Below are positions 18,347 to 27,652 of a stretch of 64,000 nt of DNA, one piece after another (position 1 is the first letter of the stretch; every line of letters begins with the position of its first letter). The notes under the pieces are model-generated. The model ran no database searches. It was not told the origin of the DNA and saw nothing but the letters and a program-made list of their open reading frames with translations. The DNA comes from Microbacterium sp. LWH7-1.2 (GTDB taxonomy: Bacteria; Actinomycetota; Actinomycetes; Actinomycetales; Microbacteriaceae): positions 4,340,001 to 4,404,000 of the forward strand of contig NZ_CP151637.1 of assembly GCF_038397755.1 (NCBI RefSeq), read 5' to 3'. A program made the translations under genes and the position numbers.

Positions 18347-18352
18347 TGAGGC

Positions 18353-19810
18353 ATGGACACGACGCAGCTCGCGCTGCTCGCCCTCCTGGCGGGGATCATC
18401 ATCGGCGGTTCGATCTCCGTCGTCGTCGTCGCGTCGATGCGGGCGCGCGACCGGGCGCACGCGCAGACGTCGGTCGAGATCCCCGACGGGGTACGCGGCG
18501 TCCTTCACGGAATGGACGATCCGGCGGTCGTGGTCGACGCATCGTTCACGGTCCTCGCGGCGTCCTCGGCGGCGGCGGCGTTCGATCTGCTCGAGGGCGG
18601 CACGCTGCCGACCGACGAGCTGCGCACCCTCGCTCGCCGCGTGCGCACCGGCGACGCGGCGATCGCCGAGACGAGCGCGACCGAGACGATGCGGTTGCGC
18701 CGCGGTGCTCCGCCGGCCGAGCCTCGACTCGTGGCGGTGCGCGCGTCGCGCATCTCGCCCAAGCTCACCCTCCTCGTTCTGCGCGACATCTCCGAGCGCG
18801 AGCGGGTGGAGGAGATGCGGCGCGACTTCGTGGCGAACACGAGCCACGAGCTGAAGACCCCCGTCGGTGCGGTGAGCCTGCTGGCCGAGGCGATCGAGTC
18901 GGCGGCCGACGACCCGCCGCAGGTGCGCATCTTCGCGACGCGGCTGCAGAGTGAGGCGAACCGGCTCGCGCTGCTGACCTCCCGCATCATGAACCTTTCG
19001 CGGCTGCAGGCCGCTGACGAGCTTCCGCAGCGGGACGTCTCGATCGACGAGGTCGTGGCATCGGCCCTCGACGCCCACGCGATCCAGGCCGACTCCGCCG
19101 GCGTCGAGGTGGTGCGCGGTGGGGCACGCGGCCTCTACGTGCACGGCGACGCCCAGGTGCTGAGCGAAGCCGTCGGCAACCTCATCGCGAACGCCATCGC
19201 CTACTCGCCGCGAGGCTCGAGCGTGGGCGTCGGCATCAAGGCAGCGGACCGGATCGTCGAGATCGCCGTGACCGATCGCGGCATCGGCATCGCCGAGGGA
19301 GAGCAGGACCGGGTCTTCGAGCGCTTCTACCGATCCGACCCCGCACGCGCACGCCGCACCGGCGGCAGCGGCCTGGGCCTGTCGATCGTCAAGCACGCGG
19401 TGCAGCGGCACGGCGGCGAGGTGCGTCTCTGGTCGCGCCCGGGCCGCGGATCCACCTTCACGATCCGCCTGCCGCAGATCGACGCACCCGCCCTCGAGCC
19501 GGCACCCAAGCGCGGGCGCAAGAAGAAGCGGCCCGCAGCGGCCGAAGGCGGCACCGAGGCGGCTGAGGCCGCGGTCGAGGCGCCCGCCGCTCGGGTTGAA
19601 GCACCACCCCCCGCTCCGGTCGAGACGCCCGCCGCTCCGGCGCCCCCGGCCCCGGCCGACGCCGATCCGGCGGCGAAGCGCCGACCGGCGCGTGCGACCA
19701 GGCCCGCCGCAGTCACGCCCGCCGCTGCCGAGTCCGCCGCAGCCCAGACTTCCGTCGGCCCCGCCGGCGGCAAGAACACCGCATCCGTCGCGAATGGAGA
19801 CCCCGCATGA
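18353..19810 (+). CDS. senX3: SenX3-type sensor histidine kinase of the phosphate response
   Basis: 485 residues. One N-terminal transmembrane helix (about 5-27), a PAS-like region (about 45-150), a dimerisation domain with the phosphorylated His165 in FVANTSHELKTPVGA, and a HATPase domain (about 255-378: GNLIANAIAYSPRG, DRGIGIAEGEQDRVF, GGSGLGLSIVKHA). Unlike mycobacterial SenX3 (about 410 aa) it has a tail of about 100 residues, basic at first (KRGRKKKRP) and then rich in Ala and Pro. Its stop overlaps the regX3 start by four bases. Divergent from phoU. Confidence 0.9.
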   Translation: MDTTQLALLALLAGIIIGGSISVVVVASMRARDRAHAQTSVEIPDGVRGVLHGMDDPAVVVDASFTVLAASSAAAAFDLLEGGTLPTDELRTLARRVRTGDAAIAETSATETMRLRRGAPPAEPRLVAVRASRISPKLTLLVLRDISERERVEEMRRDFVANTSHELKTPVGAVSLLAEAIESAADDPPQVRIFATRLQSEANRLALLTSRIMNLSRLQAADELPQRDVSIDEVVASALDAHAIQADSAGVEVVRGGARGLYVHGDAQVLSEAVGNLIANAIAYSPRGSSVGVGIKAADRIVEIAVTDRGIGIAEGEQDRVFERFYRSDPARARRTGGSGLGLSIVKHAVQRHGGEVRLWSRPGRGSTFTIRLPQIDAPALEPAPKRGRKKKRPAAAEGGTEAAEAAVEAPAARVEAPPPAPVETPAAPAPPAPADADPAAKRRPARATRPAAVTPAAAESAAAQTSVGPAGGKNTASVANGDPA

Positions 19811-20490
19811 CCCGCGTCCTGATCGTCGAGGACGAGCCAGACCTCGCCGACCCGCTCGCCTATCTCCTCCGCCGTGAGGGCTACGAGGTCGAGATCGCCG
19901 AGGACGGCCCGACCGCGCTGTCCGCGTTCCGCGAGCGCGGTGCCGACATCGTGCTGCTCGACCTGATGCTGCCCGGGATGCCGGGCACCGAGGTGTGCCG
20001 CCAGATCCGGATCAGCTCCGCGGTGCCGATCATCATGCTCACCGCCAAGGATTCCGAAGTCGACATCGTGGTGGGCCTCGAGCTCGGCGCGGACGACTAC
20101 GTCACGAAGCCGTACTCCGCACGCGAGCTGCTCGCGCGCATGCGTGCGGTGCTGCGGCGGTTCTCGCAGATCGACGCCGACCTCGAGGACCGCGTGCTGG
20201 AGGGCGGTCGCGTCGTGCTCGACATCGACCGCCACACGGTCGCAGTCGAGGGCGGCGAGATCAACATGCCGCTCAAGGAATTCGAGCTGCTCGAGGTTCT
20301 CATGCGCAACGCCGGACGCGTGCTCACGCGCGGCCAGCTCATCGACCGGGTGTGGGGGAGCGACTACTTCGGAGACACGAAGACGCTCGACGTCCACATC
20401 AAGCGCATCCGCTCCCGCATCGAGAAGAACCCGGGCTCCCCGGAGATGCTGGTCACCGTGCGCGGGCTCGGCTACCGCTTCGAAGGCTGA
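19807..20490 (+). CDS. regX3: RegX3-type response regulator
   Basis: 227 residues, OmpR family. Receiver with acidic pair Glu8-Asp9, phosphoacceptor Asp52 in DIVLLDLMLPGMPG and Lys in TKPYSARELLARMRAVLRR; winged helix with LKEFELLEVLMRNAGRVLTRGQL and KTLDVHIKRIRSRIE. Closely resembles RegX3, the phosphate-starvation regulator. Translationally coupled to senX3. It is the likely binder of the PHO repeats at 1866-1883 and 18252-18280. Confidence 0.93.
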   Translation: MTRVLIVEDEPDLADPLAYLLRREGYEVEIAEDGPTALSAFRERGADIVLLDLMLPGMPGTEVCRQIRISSAVPIIMLTAKDSEVDIVVGLELGADDYVTKPYSARELLARMRAVLRRFSQIDADLEDRVLEGGRVVLDIDRHTVAVEGGEINMPLKEFELLEVLMRNAGRVLTRGQLIDRVWGSDYFGDTKTLDVHIKRIRSRIEKNPGSPEMLVTVRGLGYRFEG

Positions 20491-20504
20491 GGCACCGCAC
20501 AGAG

Positions 20505-20540
20505 ACGAAGAGGGCGCCCCACGAGGGGCGCCCTCTTCGT
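20505..20540. terminator. Terminator hairpin after regX3
   Basis: Perfect 16-bp stem (20505-20520 with 20525-20540) and a 4-base loop, between the convergent regX3 and lipoprotein genes. Probably bidirectional. Confidence 0.85.
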
Positions 20541-20556
20541 GTCACTGCGACGGCGC

Positions 20557-21024
20557 TCAGGGAGCGAGCGGCGCGAGGTAGTCGAGAGTGCCGTCCAGCA
20601 CGGGCACGGAGACGATCGCGCCTTCGGAGTCGCCGGACTGGAAGAAGGTGGTGACGTCGGTACCGGGGAGGGCGTCGAGGTCTTCGACGAGCAGCGGTTC
20701 GTCCTCGTCGGAGCCGAGGCTCACCGTCGTGTTGGCCGGCACGCGAACAGTGAGCGTGGGGCCGCCCTCGCCGAACTCGACGTTGAGGGTGTGCGAGTCC
20801 TCTGTCTGGTTGACCAGCGCAGCGACGAAGTTGCCCTCCGAGCCGTCCTCGTTCGCGACGATCTGCGCGTTGCGCACCTCGACGGGGCCGGCGTCGTAAA
20901 CGTTCGTGCCCTCCGCCGCCGAGTAGGAGATCGTGGTCGCCTGCGGCGAGATCATGCTGCACCCGGTCGTCGTGAGGACGAGTGCGCCCCCGATGGCCAG
21001 CGACGCGATGAGGCGGCGGTTCAC
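20557..21024 (-). CDS. Conserved-type lipoprotein of unknown function
   Basis: 155 residues. Signal sequence VNRRLIASLAIGGALVL ends in lipobox LTTTGC, so the mature protein is probably anchored on the outer face of the membrane. The rest is an Ig-like beta-rich domain (AQIVANEDGSEGNFVAALVN, TLTVRVPANTTVSLG) like small extracellular or copper-chaperone-like folds, but without Met/His metal motifs. GTG 21024 is chosen because GGAGG precedes it. Divergent from carD. Confidence 0.75.
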   Translation of the reverse strand: MNRRLIASLAIGGALVLTTTGCSMISPQATTISYSAAEGTNVYDAGPVEVRNAQIVANEDGSEGNFVAALVNQTEDSHTLNVEFGEGGPTLTVRVPANTTVSLGSDEDEPLLVEDLDALPGTDVTTFFQSGDSEGAIVSVPVLDGTLDYLAPLAP

Positions 21025-21134
21025 GGATCCTCCATAAGACGGATGACGGTTCTCCAGCATTCTAGGGGCTCGTGATCGACCGCGCGGAGCACCGCCCGGG
21101 CCCGGGGGCGGAGAACCTTAGCGTATTTCGCCTG

Positions 21135-21143
21135 TGGTATCCT
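21135..21143 (+). promoter_or_regulatory. Extended -10 promoter of carD
   Basis: TGGTATCCT combines an extended -10 TG with a TATCCT hexamer, 26 bases before the carD ATG. The AT-rich stretch CTTAGCGTATTT lies just upstream. No convincing -35 element is seen. Confidence 0.5.
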
Positions 21144-21169
21144 GGAGGTTGCCGAAAGGACATAACTCC

Positions 21170-21652
21170 ATGCTTTTTGAGGTTGGCGAGACGGTCGTCT
21201 ACCCCCACCACGGGGCGGCAACGATCATCGAGGTCAAAGACCGGATCATCAAGGGCGAGACGAAGAAGTACCTGAAGCTGAACGTCACGCAGGGTGATCT
21301 CATCATCGAAGTCCCCGCAGAGAACGTCGACCTGGTCGGCGTCCGAGACGTCATCGGCAAGGAGGGCCTCGACAAGGTCTTCGAGGTGCTGCGCGCTCCC
21401 TTCACCGAGGAGCCGACCAACTGGTCGCGCCGCTACAAGGCGAACCTCGAGAAGCTCGCCTCCGGTGACGTCATCAAGGTCAGCGAGGTCGTGCGGGACC
21501 TGTGGCGCCGCGATCAGGACCGCGGCCTGTCGGCCGGAGAGAAGCGCATGCTCGCCAAGGCGAAGCAGATTCTGATCTCCGAGCTCGCTCTGGCCGAGAA
21601 GACCGACGAGGAGAAGGCCAGCGTTCTTCTCGACGAGGTCCTCGCGAGCTGA
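21170..21652 (+). CDS. carD: CarD-family RNA polymerase-binding regulator
   Basis: 160 residues. Binds the RNA polymerase beta subunit and stabilises open complexes at rRNA and housekeeping promoters. N-terminal Tudor-like interaction domain ([19 protein letters not shown]) and a C-terminal helical DNA-binding domain including [38 protein letters not shown]. Nearly the mycobacterial length. ATG 21170 follows AAAGGA; the in-frame ATG at 21134 would fall in the promoter. A terminator follows. Confidence 0.96.
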   Translation: MLFEVGETVVYPHHGAATIIEVKDRIIKGETKKYLKLNVTQGDLIIEVPAENVDLVGVRDVIGKEGLDKVFEVLRAPFTEEPTNWSRRYKANLEKLASGDVIKVSEVVRDLWRRDQDRGLSAGEKRMLAKAKQILISELALAEKTDEEKASVLLDEVLAS

Positions 21653-21660
21653 GACTCCTG

Positions 21661-21687
21661 GAACGGCGCCCCCACGGGGCGCCGTTC
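21661..21687 (+). terminator. Terminator after carD
   Basis: Perfect 12-bp stem (21661-21672 with 21676-21687) with a CAC loop, 8 bases after the carD stop. Confidence 0.8.
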
Positions 21688-21757
21688 TGCTGTGTGCGGG
21701 GTTCTGCAGGGGTCGGCCCCGCACGGCGCCGGCCGTCGATCGCGATAGCGTGAACGG

Positions 21758-22960
21758 GTGAGCATCACTCCCGTGCCGCGCGTCGGCGTCATCGTCGTGG
21801 CCGCCGGATCGGGCACCCGTCTGGGCGCCGGAGCGCCGAAGGCGTTCGTCGGCATCGACGGGAGCAGCATCCTGCGCCATGCGCTCGAGGGCGTGTTCGC
21901 CGCTCCGCTCGCGCAGGTCGTGATCGTCGCCCCCGCGGGGCGCGAGGGCGACGCGATCAGCGAGGCGCTGGCCACCGCGGGGGACCGGCGAGACCTCGTG
22001 TCGGTCGTCGCAGGCGGGGAAACCCGGCAGGCCTCCGTGGCCGCGGGGCTCGCGGCGCTCTGGGCGGACGTCGAGGTCGTGCTCGTGCACGACGCCGCGC
22101 GCGCCCTCACTCCCGCAGAGGTCTTCGAGCGCGTGATCGCCGCGATCGACGGCGGCGCGGCGGGCGCCATCCCGGTGCTCCCCGTGATCGACACGATCAA
22201 GCGTGTCGCGGGCGACGAGATCGTCGCCGCGGTCGACCGTGCGGAACTCGCTGCCGCGCAGACGCCTCAGGGCTTCCGGCGAGACGTGCTCGATGAGGCA
22301 TATGATGCCGCCCTCGCCGACTTCACCGACGACGCCGCCTTGGTTGCCGAGGCCGGGCATGCGGTAGCCGCCGTGCCGGGGCATCCCCTCGCCTTCAAGA
22401 TCACCACCCCCGCGGACCTCGATCGCGCCCGCCACCTGATCGCCGAGCCCGCGCCGCACGTCGCTGCCCACCTCGGCAACGTGCCGGCGCTCCCGCGGGT
22501 CGGCGTCGGCACCGACGTGCACGCGTTCGGCGGTGAGGGCACGCTGTGGCTCGCGGGGCTCGAGTGGCCCGGCGAGGCGCCGCTGTCAGGACATTCCGAC
22601 GGGGACGCCGTCGCCCATGCGATCGTCGACGCGCTTCTCGCGGCCGCGGGGCTCGGCGACATCGGCACGCACTTCGGCACGGATCACCCCGAGTACTCCG
22701 GGGCGCACGCCGACGCGTTCCTCACGCGAACGGTCGCACTCCTCGGGGAAGCGGGCTGGCGCGTCGGCAACGTGTCGGTGCAGGTACAGGCCAATCGCCC
22801 GCGCTTGTCCGCACGCCGCATCGAGGCCGAACGCGCCCTGTCCGACGCACTCGGCGGTGCGGCGGTGTCGGTGTCGGCGACGACCACCGACGGCCTCGGA
22901 TTCACCGGACAGGGCGAAGGCGTTTCGGCGTTCGCCGTCGCCCTCGTCGTGCCTGCCTGA
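21758..22960 (+). CDS. ispDF: Bifunctional IspD/IspF (MEP isoprenoid pathway)
   Basis: 400 residues, GTG start. Residues 1-230 are IspD (2-C-methyl-D-erythritol 4-phosphate cytidylyltransferase): [20 protein letters not shown] and [11 protein letters not shown], with [10 protein letters not shown]. Residues about 247-400 are IspF (MEcPP synthase): [30 protein letters not shown] and [14 protein letters not shown]. The fusion covers steps 3 and 5 of the MEP pathway and is common in some actinobacteria and alphaproteobacteria. Both active sites look complete. Confidence 0.96.
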   Translation: MSITPVPRVGVIVVAAGSGTRLGAGAPKAFVGIDGSSILRHALEGVFAAPLAQVVIVAPAGREGDAISEALATAGDRRDLVSVVAGGETRQASVAAGLAALWADVEVVLVHDAARALTPAEVFERVIAAIDGGAAGAIPVLPVIDTIKRVAGDEIVAAVDRAELAAAQTPQGFRRDVLDEAYDAALADFTDDAALVAEAGHAVAAVPGHPLAFKITTPADLDRARHLIAEPAPHVAAHLGNVPALPRVGVGTDVHAFGGEGTLWLAGLEWPGEAPLSGHSDGDAVAHAIVDALLAAAGLGDIGTHFGTDHPEYSGAHADAFLTRTVALLGEAGWRVGNVSVQVQANRPRLSARRIEAERALSDALGGAAVSVSATTTDGLGFTGQGEGVSAFAVALVVPA

Positions 22961-22981
22961 GAAGCACCGTCGCGGCGGGCG

Positions 22982-23449
22982 TCAGAGTGCGCGGGTCATG
23001 AACACCGAGAACGGGTCGAGCACGTAGTCCCCGAACGGACCGCAGACGACGAAGCCCTCGCTCTCGTACAAGCGCTGCGCGGGGACGAAGTCCTCGGTGG
23101 TGCCCGTCTCGAGCCACAGGCTCGACATGCCGCGCTGCCGCGCGTCCTCCACGATATGGCGCAGCAGCGCGCGGCCGACGCCGGCGCCCCGGAACCGGTC
23201 GTCGGCACGCATCGACTTGATCTCGCCTCGGTCGGGGTCGAGTGCCTTCAGGGCGCCGACGCCCGCGAGCTCTCCGTCGACCCACGCGGTCCACACCGAG
23301 AGGGACGGATCCCGCAGCGCATCGATGTCGAGCGCGTGCACGCTCTCGGGGGGAGAGCTGTCGTGCATCCCTGCGAGGTGCAGGGCGATGAGGCGGCGGG
23401 TGGCTTCGCCGGTCAGGTCGTCGGGGCGGATCTCGATGGTGCGCTGCAT
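22982..23449 (-). CDS. GNAT-family N-acetyltransferase
   Basis: 155 residues. Acetyl-CoA binding motif A is visible as IKSMRADDRFRGAGVGRALL, followed by MSSLWLETGTTEDFVPAQRLYESEGF, which is characteristic of YafP/ElaA-like GNATs. ATG 23449 gives MQRTIEIRPDDL; the longer frame upstream is not conserved-looking. Substrate unknown. Convergent with ispDF. Confidence 0.82.
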   Translation of the reverse strand: MQRTIEIRPDDLTGEATRRLIALHLAGMHDSSPPESVHALDIDALRDPSLSVWTAWVDGELAGVGALKALDPDRGEIKSMRADDRFRGAGVGRALLRHIVEDARQRGMSSLWLETGTTEDFVPAQRLYESEGFVVCGPFGDYVLDPFSVFMTRAL

Positions 23450-23507
23450 GTCGCGCCCAGTGTGCCATGGGCCGGTTTCGGCCGTGTTTCCGGCCGCGGG
23501 CCGGGTT

Positions 23508-24437
23508 TCACGCCTCGACGGCGTAGGGAGCGGGGTCGCGCGGCGCGCGGGATCCCCACGCAAGGAGCGCCAGCCCCGCGGCGAGGACCACGAGTCCGAC
23601 GATGGCGATCGCCGACAGTCGCTCGCCGAGCACCACGATGCCGAGCACGCTCGCGGTCAGCGGCTCGCCGAGGGTGAGGGTCGCGGCGGTGGCCGCCGTG
23701 AGCCCGCTGAGTCCCCACGTGAACAGCACGTAGGCGATCGAGACGGTGGCGAGGCCCAGCCAGAGCGTCATCACCACGCCCGGCGTGGTGCCGAGCCACG
23801 CCACGTCGACGAAGGGGAGCGCGAGCGCGCAGATCGCCGCGGAGCTCGCGCCCATGGCGCCGACGACGGTGAAGTGATCCCAGCCATCGTCGAGGAGACG
23901 CCGCTGCGCATTGGCGATGACGGCGAACGACGCACCCGCGCCCACCGATCCGGCGATGCCCAGGGGGTCCGTTCCGCCGCCCGTGCCCGCCCCGCCGCCG
24001 AACCCGAGCAGCACGACGCCGATCGTCGCGAGAGCGGTCGCGCCCATCCACGCGAGTGTCGGCATCCGTCGCGTCAGCGCCCATTCGAGCAGGCCCGCGA
24101 GAATCGGTGCGGAGCCGAGGGCGACGACCGTGCCGACTGCGACGCCGTTGCGCGACGTGCCGAGGAAGAACAGCGGCTGGTACAGCGCGAGGCACGCGCC
24201 CGTCAGCACCATGAGCAGGACGGGCCGCAGGCCCCACCGCGGACGCACTGCGCCGGCGGGGAGGCGCCGCTGGTGGCCGGCGGCGAGCGAGAACGCGATG
24301 ATCGCGAGCCCGGTGCCGCCGATCACCATGCGCATGACGCCGATCGACAGGGGAGTGGTGCCCTCGGGGCCGAGCGCCTGCGAGGTGCCGGTCGTGCCGA
24401 ACAGCAGCGCGGCGGCGAGGACGGCGAGCACATGCAC
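23508..24437 (-). CDS. EamA/DMT-family transporter
   Basis: 309 residues with about ten hydrophobic segments arranged as two EamA repeats (first MHVLAVLAAALLFGTTGT..., second around IAGSVGAGASFAVIANAQRR). Drug/metabolite exporter family; substrate not predictable. A glycine-rich linker (FGGGAGTGGG) sits between repeats. It lies in the same direction as the GNAT gene and divergent from cysS. Confidence 0.83.
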   Translation of the reverse strand: MHVLAVLAAALLFGTTGTSQALGPEGTTPLSIGVMRMVIGGTGLAIIAFSLAAGHQRRLPAGAVRPRWGLRPVLLMVLTGACLALYQPLFFLGTSRNGVAVGTVVALGSAPILAGLLEWALTRRMPTLAWMGATALATIGVVLLGFGGGAGTGGGTDPLGIAGSVGAGASFAVIANAQRRLLDDGWDHFTVVGAMGASSAAICALALPFVDVAWLGTTPGVVMTLWLGLATVSIAYVLFTWGLSGLTAATAATLTLGEPLTASVLGIVVLGERLSAIAIVGLVVLAAGLALLAWGSRAPRDPAPYAVEA

Positions 24438-24522
24438 CCTACTGTTCTATCCCGACTCGGCGCCTGCGCCCGTCCACCCGTCTCTCAGGGGTCGTCCCGG
24501 TGCCCGCCGGTAGGCTGGTGCG

Positions 24523-25968
24523 GTGACGGTTCAGCTGTACGACACCAAGGCGCAGACCCTGCGCGATTTCGTGCCCCTCGACCCCGGAAACGTCACGATC
24601 TACGTGTGCGGTCCGACCGTTCAGTCCGGCCCTCACATCGGGCACCTGCGGGGCGCGCTGAGCTTCGACATCCTCCGACGATGGCTCACCCATCGGTACG
24701 GCCGCGTCACCTTCGTGCGCAACGTCACCGACATCGACGACAAGGTGCTCGCGAACGCGACCGACGGCGAGCCGTGGTGGGCGCTCGCGTACCGCATGGA
24801 GCTCGAGTTCACCCGCGCCTACACCGCGATCGGCATCCTCCCGCCGACGTACGAGCCGCGCGCGACGGCGTCGATCCCGCAGATGCAGGAGCTCATCCAG
24901 CGGCTCATCGAGGCGGGTCACGCATATGCCGCGCCGGAGGGAACGGATGCCGCGGGCGACGTATACTTCGATGTCCGGTCCTGGGCGGACTACGGGTCGC
25001 TCACGAACCAGTCGATCGACGCGATGGAGCCGGCCGCCGACGCCGACCCGCGCGGCAAGCGCGACCCCCGCGACTTCGCGCTCTGGAAGGGCGCCAAACC
25101 CGACGAGCCGGCATCGGCCACGTGGGCATCGCCGTGGGGCGCCGGGCGCCCCGGCTGGCACATCGAGTGCTCTGCGATGGCGCGGCGCTACCTCGGTGCC
25201 GACTTCGACATCCACGGCGGCGGGCTCGACCTCCGCTTCCCCCATCACGAGAACGAGCTCGCGCAGTCCACCGCGGCCGGCGACGGCTTCGCGCGGTACT
25301 GGGTGCACAACGGCCTCGTGACGGTCGGCGCGCAGAAGATGTCGAAGTCGCTGTTCAACTTCGTCCTCGCCGAGGACCTGCTCCGCGAGCGCGACGCTCT
25401 CGTGGTGCGCTACGCGCTCGCATCGGCGCACTACCGGTCCAGTCTCGACATCACGACGTCGACATTCGACGAGGCCGAGGCGGCGCTCGAGCGCATCCGC
25501 ACCTTCCTCGAGCGCGCGATCCGCATGTTGCGCGGAGCGGAGGATGTGAGGGTGGATGCCACGGTCCCGGCCGCGTTCGCCGCGGCTCTGGACGACGACC
25601 TCGGCGTGCCCCAGGCGCTCGCGGTGCTGCACGAGACCGTACGCGACGGCAACACCGCGCTGGACGCGGGCGACCGCGCCGGCGCGCTGCGTGCATTCGC
25701 CGACGTCGCCGTGATGGCGGGCGTGCTCGGCATCGACCCCCTTGATCCGCACTGGCGGTCCACGAACGCCTCGGCCGAGGCATCCGCTCTCGATGCACTG
25801 GTGCAGACCATGATCGCCCAGCGCGCCGACGCGCGCGCAGCCAAGGACTGGGCGGCCGCCGACCGCATCCGCGACGCGATCGCGGCGGCCGGCATCGCCC
25901 TCGAAGACGGTCCCGACGGGACGCACTGGAGTGTCGCCGACGCTCCTCGTCCGGTGGAGAGCAACTGA
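24523..25968 (+). CDS. cysS: Cysteinyl-tRNA synthetase
   Basis: 481 residues, GTG start. Class I synthetase: HIGH motif as PHIGHLRGAL, zinc-binding Cys in YVCGPTVQSG, GWHIECSAMARRYLG, HHENELAQS, and KMSKS within VGAQKMSKSLFNF. The N-terminal MTVQLYDTKAQTLRDF is standard for CysS rather than for the paralogue MshC, and the full C-terminal helical domain with ADRIRDAIAAAGI is present. Followed by rlmB after 29 bases, an order common in actinobacteria. Confidence 0.96.
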   Translation: MTVQLYDTKAQTLRDFVPLDPGNVTIYVCGPTVQSGPHIGHLRGALSFDILRRWLTHRYGRVTFVRNVTDIDDKVLANATDGEPWWALAYRMELEFTRAYTAIGILPPTYEPRATASIPQMQELIQRLIEAGHAYAAPEGTDAAGDVYFDVRSWADYGSLTNQSIDAMEPAADADPRGKRDPRDFALWKGAKPDEPASATWASPWGAGRPGWHIECSAMARRYLGADFDIHGGGLDLRFPHHENELAQSTAAGDGFARYWVHNGLVTVGAQKMSKSLFNFVLAEDLLRERDALVVRYALASAHYRSSLDITTSTFDEAEAALERIRTFLERAIRMLRGAEDVRVDATVPAAFAAALDDDLGVPQALAVLHETVRDGNTALDAGDRAGALRAFADVAVMAGVLGIDPLDPHWRSTNASAEASALDALVQTMIAQRADARAAKDWAAADRIRDAIAAAGIALEDGPDGTHWSVADAPRPVESN

Positions 25969-25997
25969 CGGGCCGCGGCCCGCACGAAGGAGAACTG

Positions 25998-26999
25998 ATG
26001 GCAAAGCCAGGACGCCCCGGCGCCAGCAAGAGCAGCAAGAAGGGCCCCACCAAGGGCACCGGCGGCAAGAACAAGCGGTCCCTCGAGGGTCGCGGGCCGA
26101 CGCCCAAGGCGGAGGACCGCGCGTGGCACCCGGCCGGCAAGCGCAAGGCCGCCGCTGAGCGGTACGCGGCGGCCGGCGGCAAAGGAAAGCCCGGGCAGCC
26201 CGCGCCCCGCACGTCGCGCCCGGCGAAGAAGGACGACGACACCGAGACGGTCACCGGCCGCAATTCGGTGCTCGAGGCGCTGCGCGCCAAGATCCCCGCG
26301 ACGGCGTTCTACATCGCGCAGCGCGTCGAGATGGATGACCGGGTCAAAGAGATGCTGGCGATCGCCACGCACCGTGACATCCCGGTGCTCGAGGTGACGC
26401 GTCCCGAACTCGACCGCATGGCCGGCTTCGACGGCGTGCACCAGGGCGTCGCGCTCAAGGTGCCGCCGTACGAGTACGGCCACCCGCAGGATCTGCTCGA
26501 GCAGGTGATCGAGTCGGGTCAGACCCCGCTGTTCGTCGCGCTCGACGGCATCACCGACCCGCGCAACCTGGGCGCGATCCTCCGCTCGACCGCCGCCTTC
26601 GGCGGCCAGGCGGTCATCGTGCCGCAACGCCGCTCGGCCAGCGTCAACTCGGCCGCGTGGAAGACGAGTGCGGGCGCGGCGGCGCGCGTGCCCGTCGCCC
26701 TCGCGTCGAACCTCACGGCGATGCTCAAGGACTTCAAGAAGCAGGGCGTGTTCGTGCTCGGCCTCGACGGCGGCGGTGACGTGTCGCTTCCGGAGCTTCA
26801 GCTCGCCGATCGCCCCGTCGTGATCGTCGTCGGCTCGGAGGGCAAGGGTCTCTCGCGCCTGGTGACGGAGACGTGCGACCAGATCGTGTCGATCCCGATC
26901 TCGTCGGCGACGGAGTCGCTCAACGCCGGGATCGCGGCATCCGTCGCCCTGTACCAGGTGTCGACATCGCGGGCCCAGGGCGCCGCGGGAGGGAAGTGA
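25998..26999 (+). CDS. rlmB: 23S rRNA (guanosine-2'-O-)-methyltransferase RlmB
   Basis: 333 residues, SpoU family. The first 80 residues are a basic, Lys/Gly-rich extension (ASKSSKKGPTKGTGGKNKR), then a substrate-binding domain (TVTGRNSVLEALRA) and the knotted methyltransferase: motif 1 NLGAILRSTAAFG, motif 2 VVGSEGKGLS, motif 3 SIPISSATESLNAGIAAS. The extension probably contacts rRNA. Ribosome site AAGGAG precedes the ATG; NAD(P)-binding gene starts one base after the stop. Confidence 0.93.
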   Translation: MAKPGRPGASKSSKKGPTKGTGGKNKRSLEGRGPTPKAEDRAWHPAGKRKAAAERYAAAGGKGKPGQPAPRTSRPAKKDDDTETVTGRNSVLEALRAKIPATAFYIAQRVEMDDRVKEMLAIATHRDIPVLEVTRPELDRMAGFDGVHQGVALKVPPYEYGHPQDLLEQVIESGQTPLFVALDGITDPRNLGAILRSTAAFGGQAVIVPQRRSASVNSAAWKTSAGAAARVPVALASNLTAMLKDFKKQGVFVLGLDGGGDVSLPELQLADRPVVIVVGSEGKGLSRLVTETCDQIVSIPISSATESLNAGIAASVALYQVSTSRAQGAAGGK

Positions 27000-27000
27000 C

Positions 27001-27642
27001 ATGGCACGCATCGCCGTCATCGGAGGCTCGGGGTACGCCGGCCGTCACATCGTCGCCGAGGCGGTGAGCCGGGGGCACAACGTGCTGTCGATCGCCCGCC
27101 GCCTCCCCGCCGAGCGCCACGAGGGGGCACTCTACGTGGAGGGCTCGCTCACGGACGTCCCCGACCTCCTCGCGCAGATCGAGGGCGTCGACGTCGTCGT
27201 CTCGGCCGTCGCACCGCGCGGCGAGATGCAGGGCCTGGTGCGGCCGAACATCGCTGCGCTCGCCTCGCTCCTGCCTGAAGGGGTCCGCCTGGGAGTGATC
27301 GGCGGAGCCGGCGGCAGCCTCGTCACAGAAGACGGCGAGCGGGTCGTCGACCTTCCCTCCTTCTCCGAGGACTACAAGGCGGAGGCGCTCGAGGCGATCG
27401 GCGTTCTGGACGACCTCAAGGAGGCGCCCGAGTCGCTGGACTGGTTCTACATCCACCCGGCCGGCGGCTTCGGAGCGTACAACCCGGGGGAGCGGACCGG
27501 CGAGTATCGCACCGGCGGCGACGTGATCGTCACCGACGCCGAGGGCGAGTCATACATCTCCGGCGAGGACCTCGCGGTGGCGATCGTCGACGAGATCGAG
27601 AACCCGCAGCACCCCCGCAAGCGGTTCACCGTCGGGTACTGA
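27001..27642 (+). CDS. NAD(P)-binding Rossmann-fold protein (NmrA/SDR-like)
   Basis: 213 residues. N-terminal dinucleotide motif IAVIGGSGYAGRHIVAEA (GxxGxxG) and a short SDR-like body with VVSAVAPRG and IGGAGGSLV. Resembles the small atypical NAD(P)H-binding epimerase/YwnB group, which lacks the SDR YxxxK pair. Probably a reductase or redox sensor. In an operon-like arrangement with rlmB. Substrate unknown. Confidence 0.8.
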   Translation: MARIAVIGGSGYAGRHIVAEAVSRGHNVLSIARRLPAERHEGALYVEGSLTDVPDLLAQIEGVDVVVSAVAPRGEMQGLVRPNIAALASLLPEGVRLGVIGGAGGSLVTEDGERVVDLPSFSEDYKAEALEAIGVLDDLKEAPESLDWFYIHPAGGFGAYNPGERTGEYRTGGDVIVTDAEGESYISGEDLAVAIVDEIENPQHPRKRFTVGY

Positions 27643-27652
27643 CGAGCCGGGG

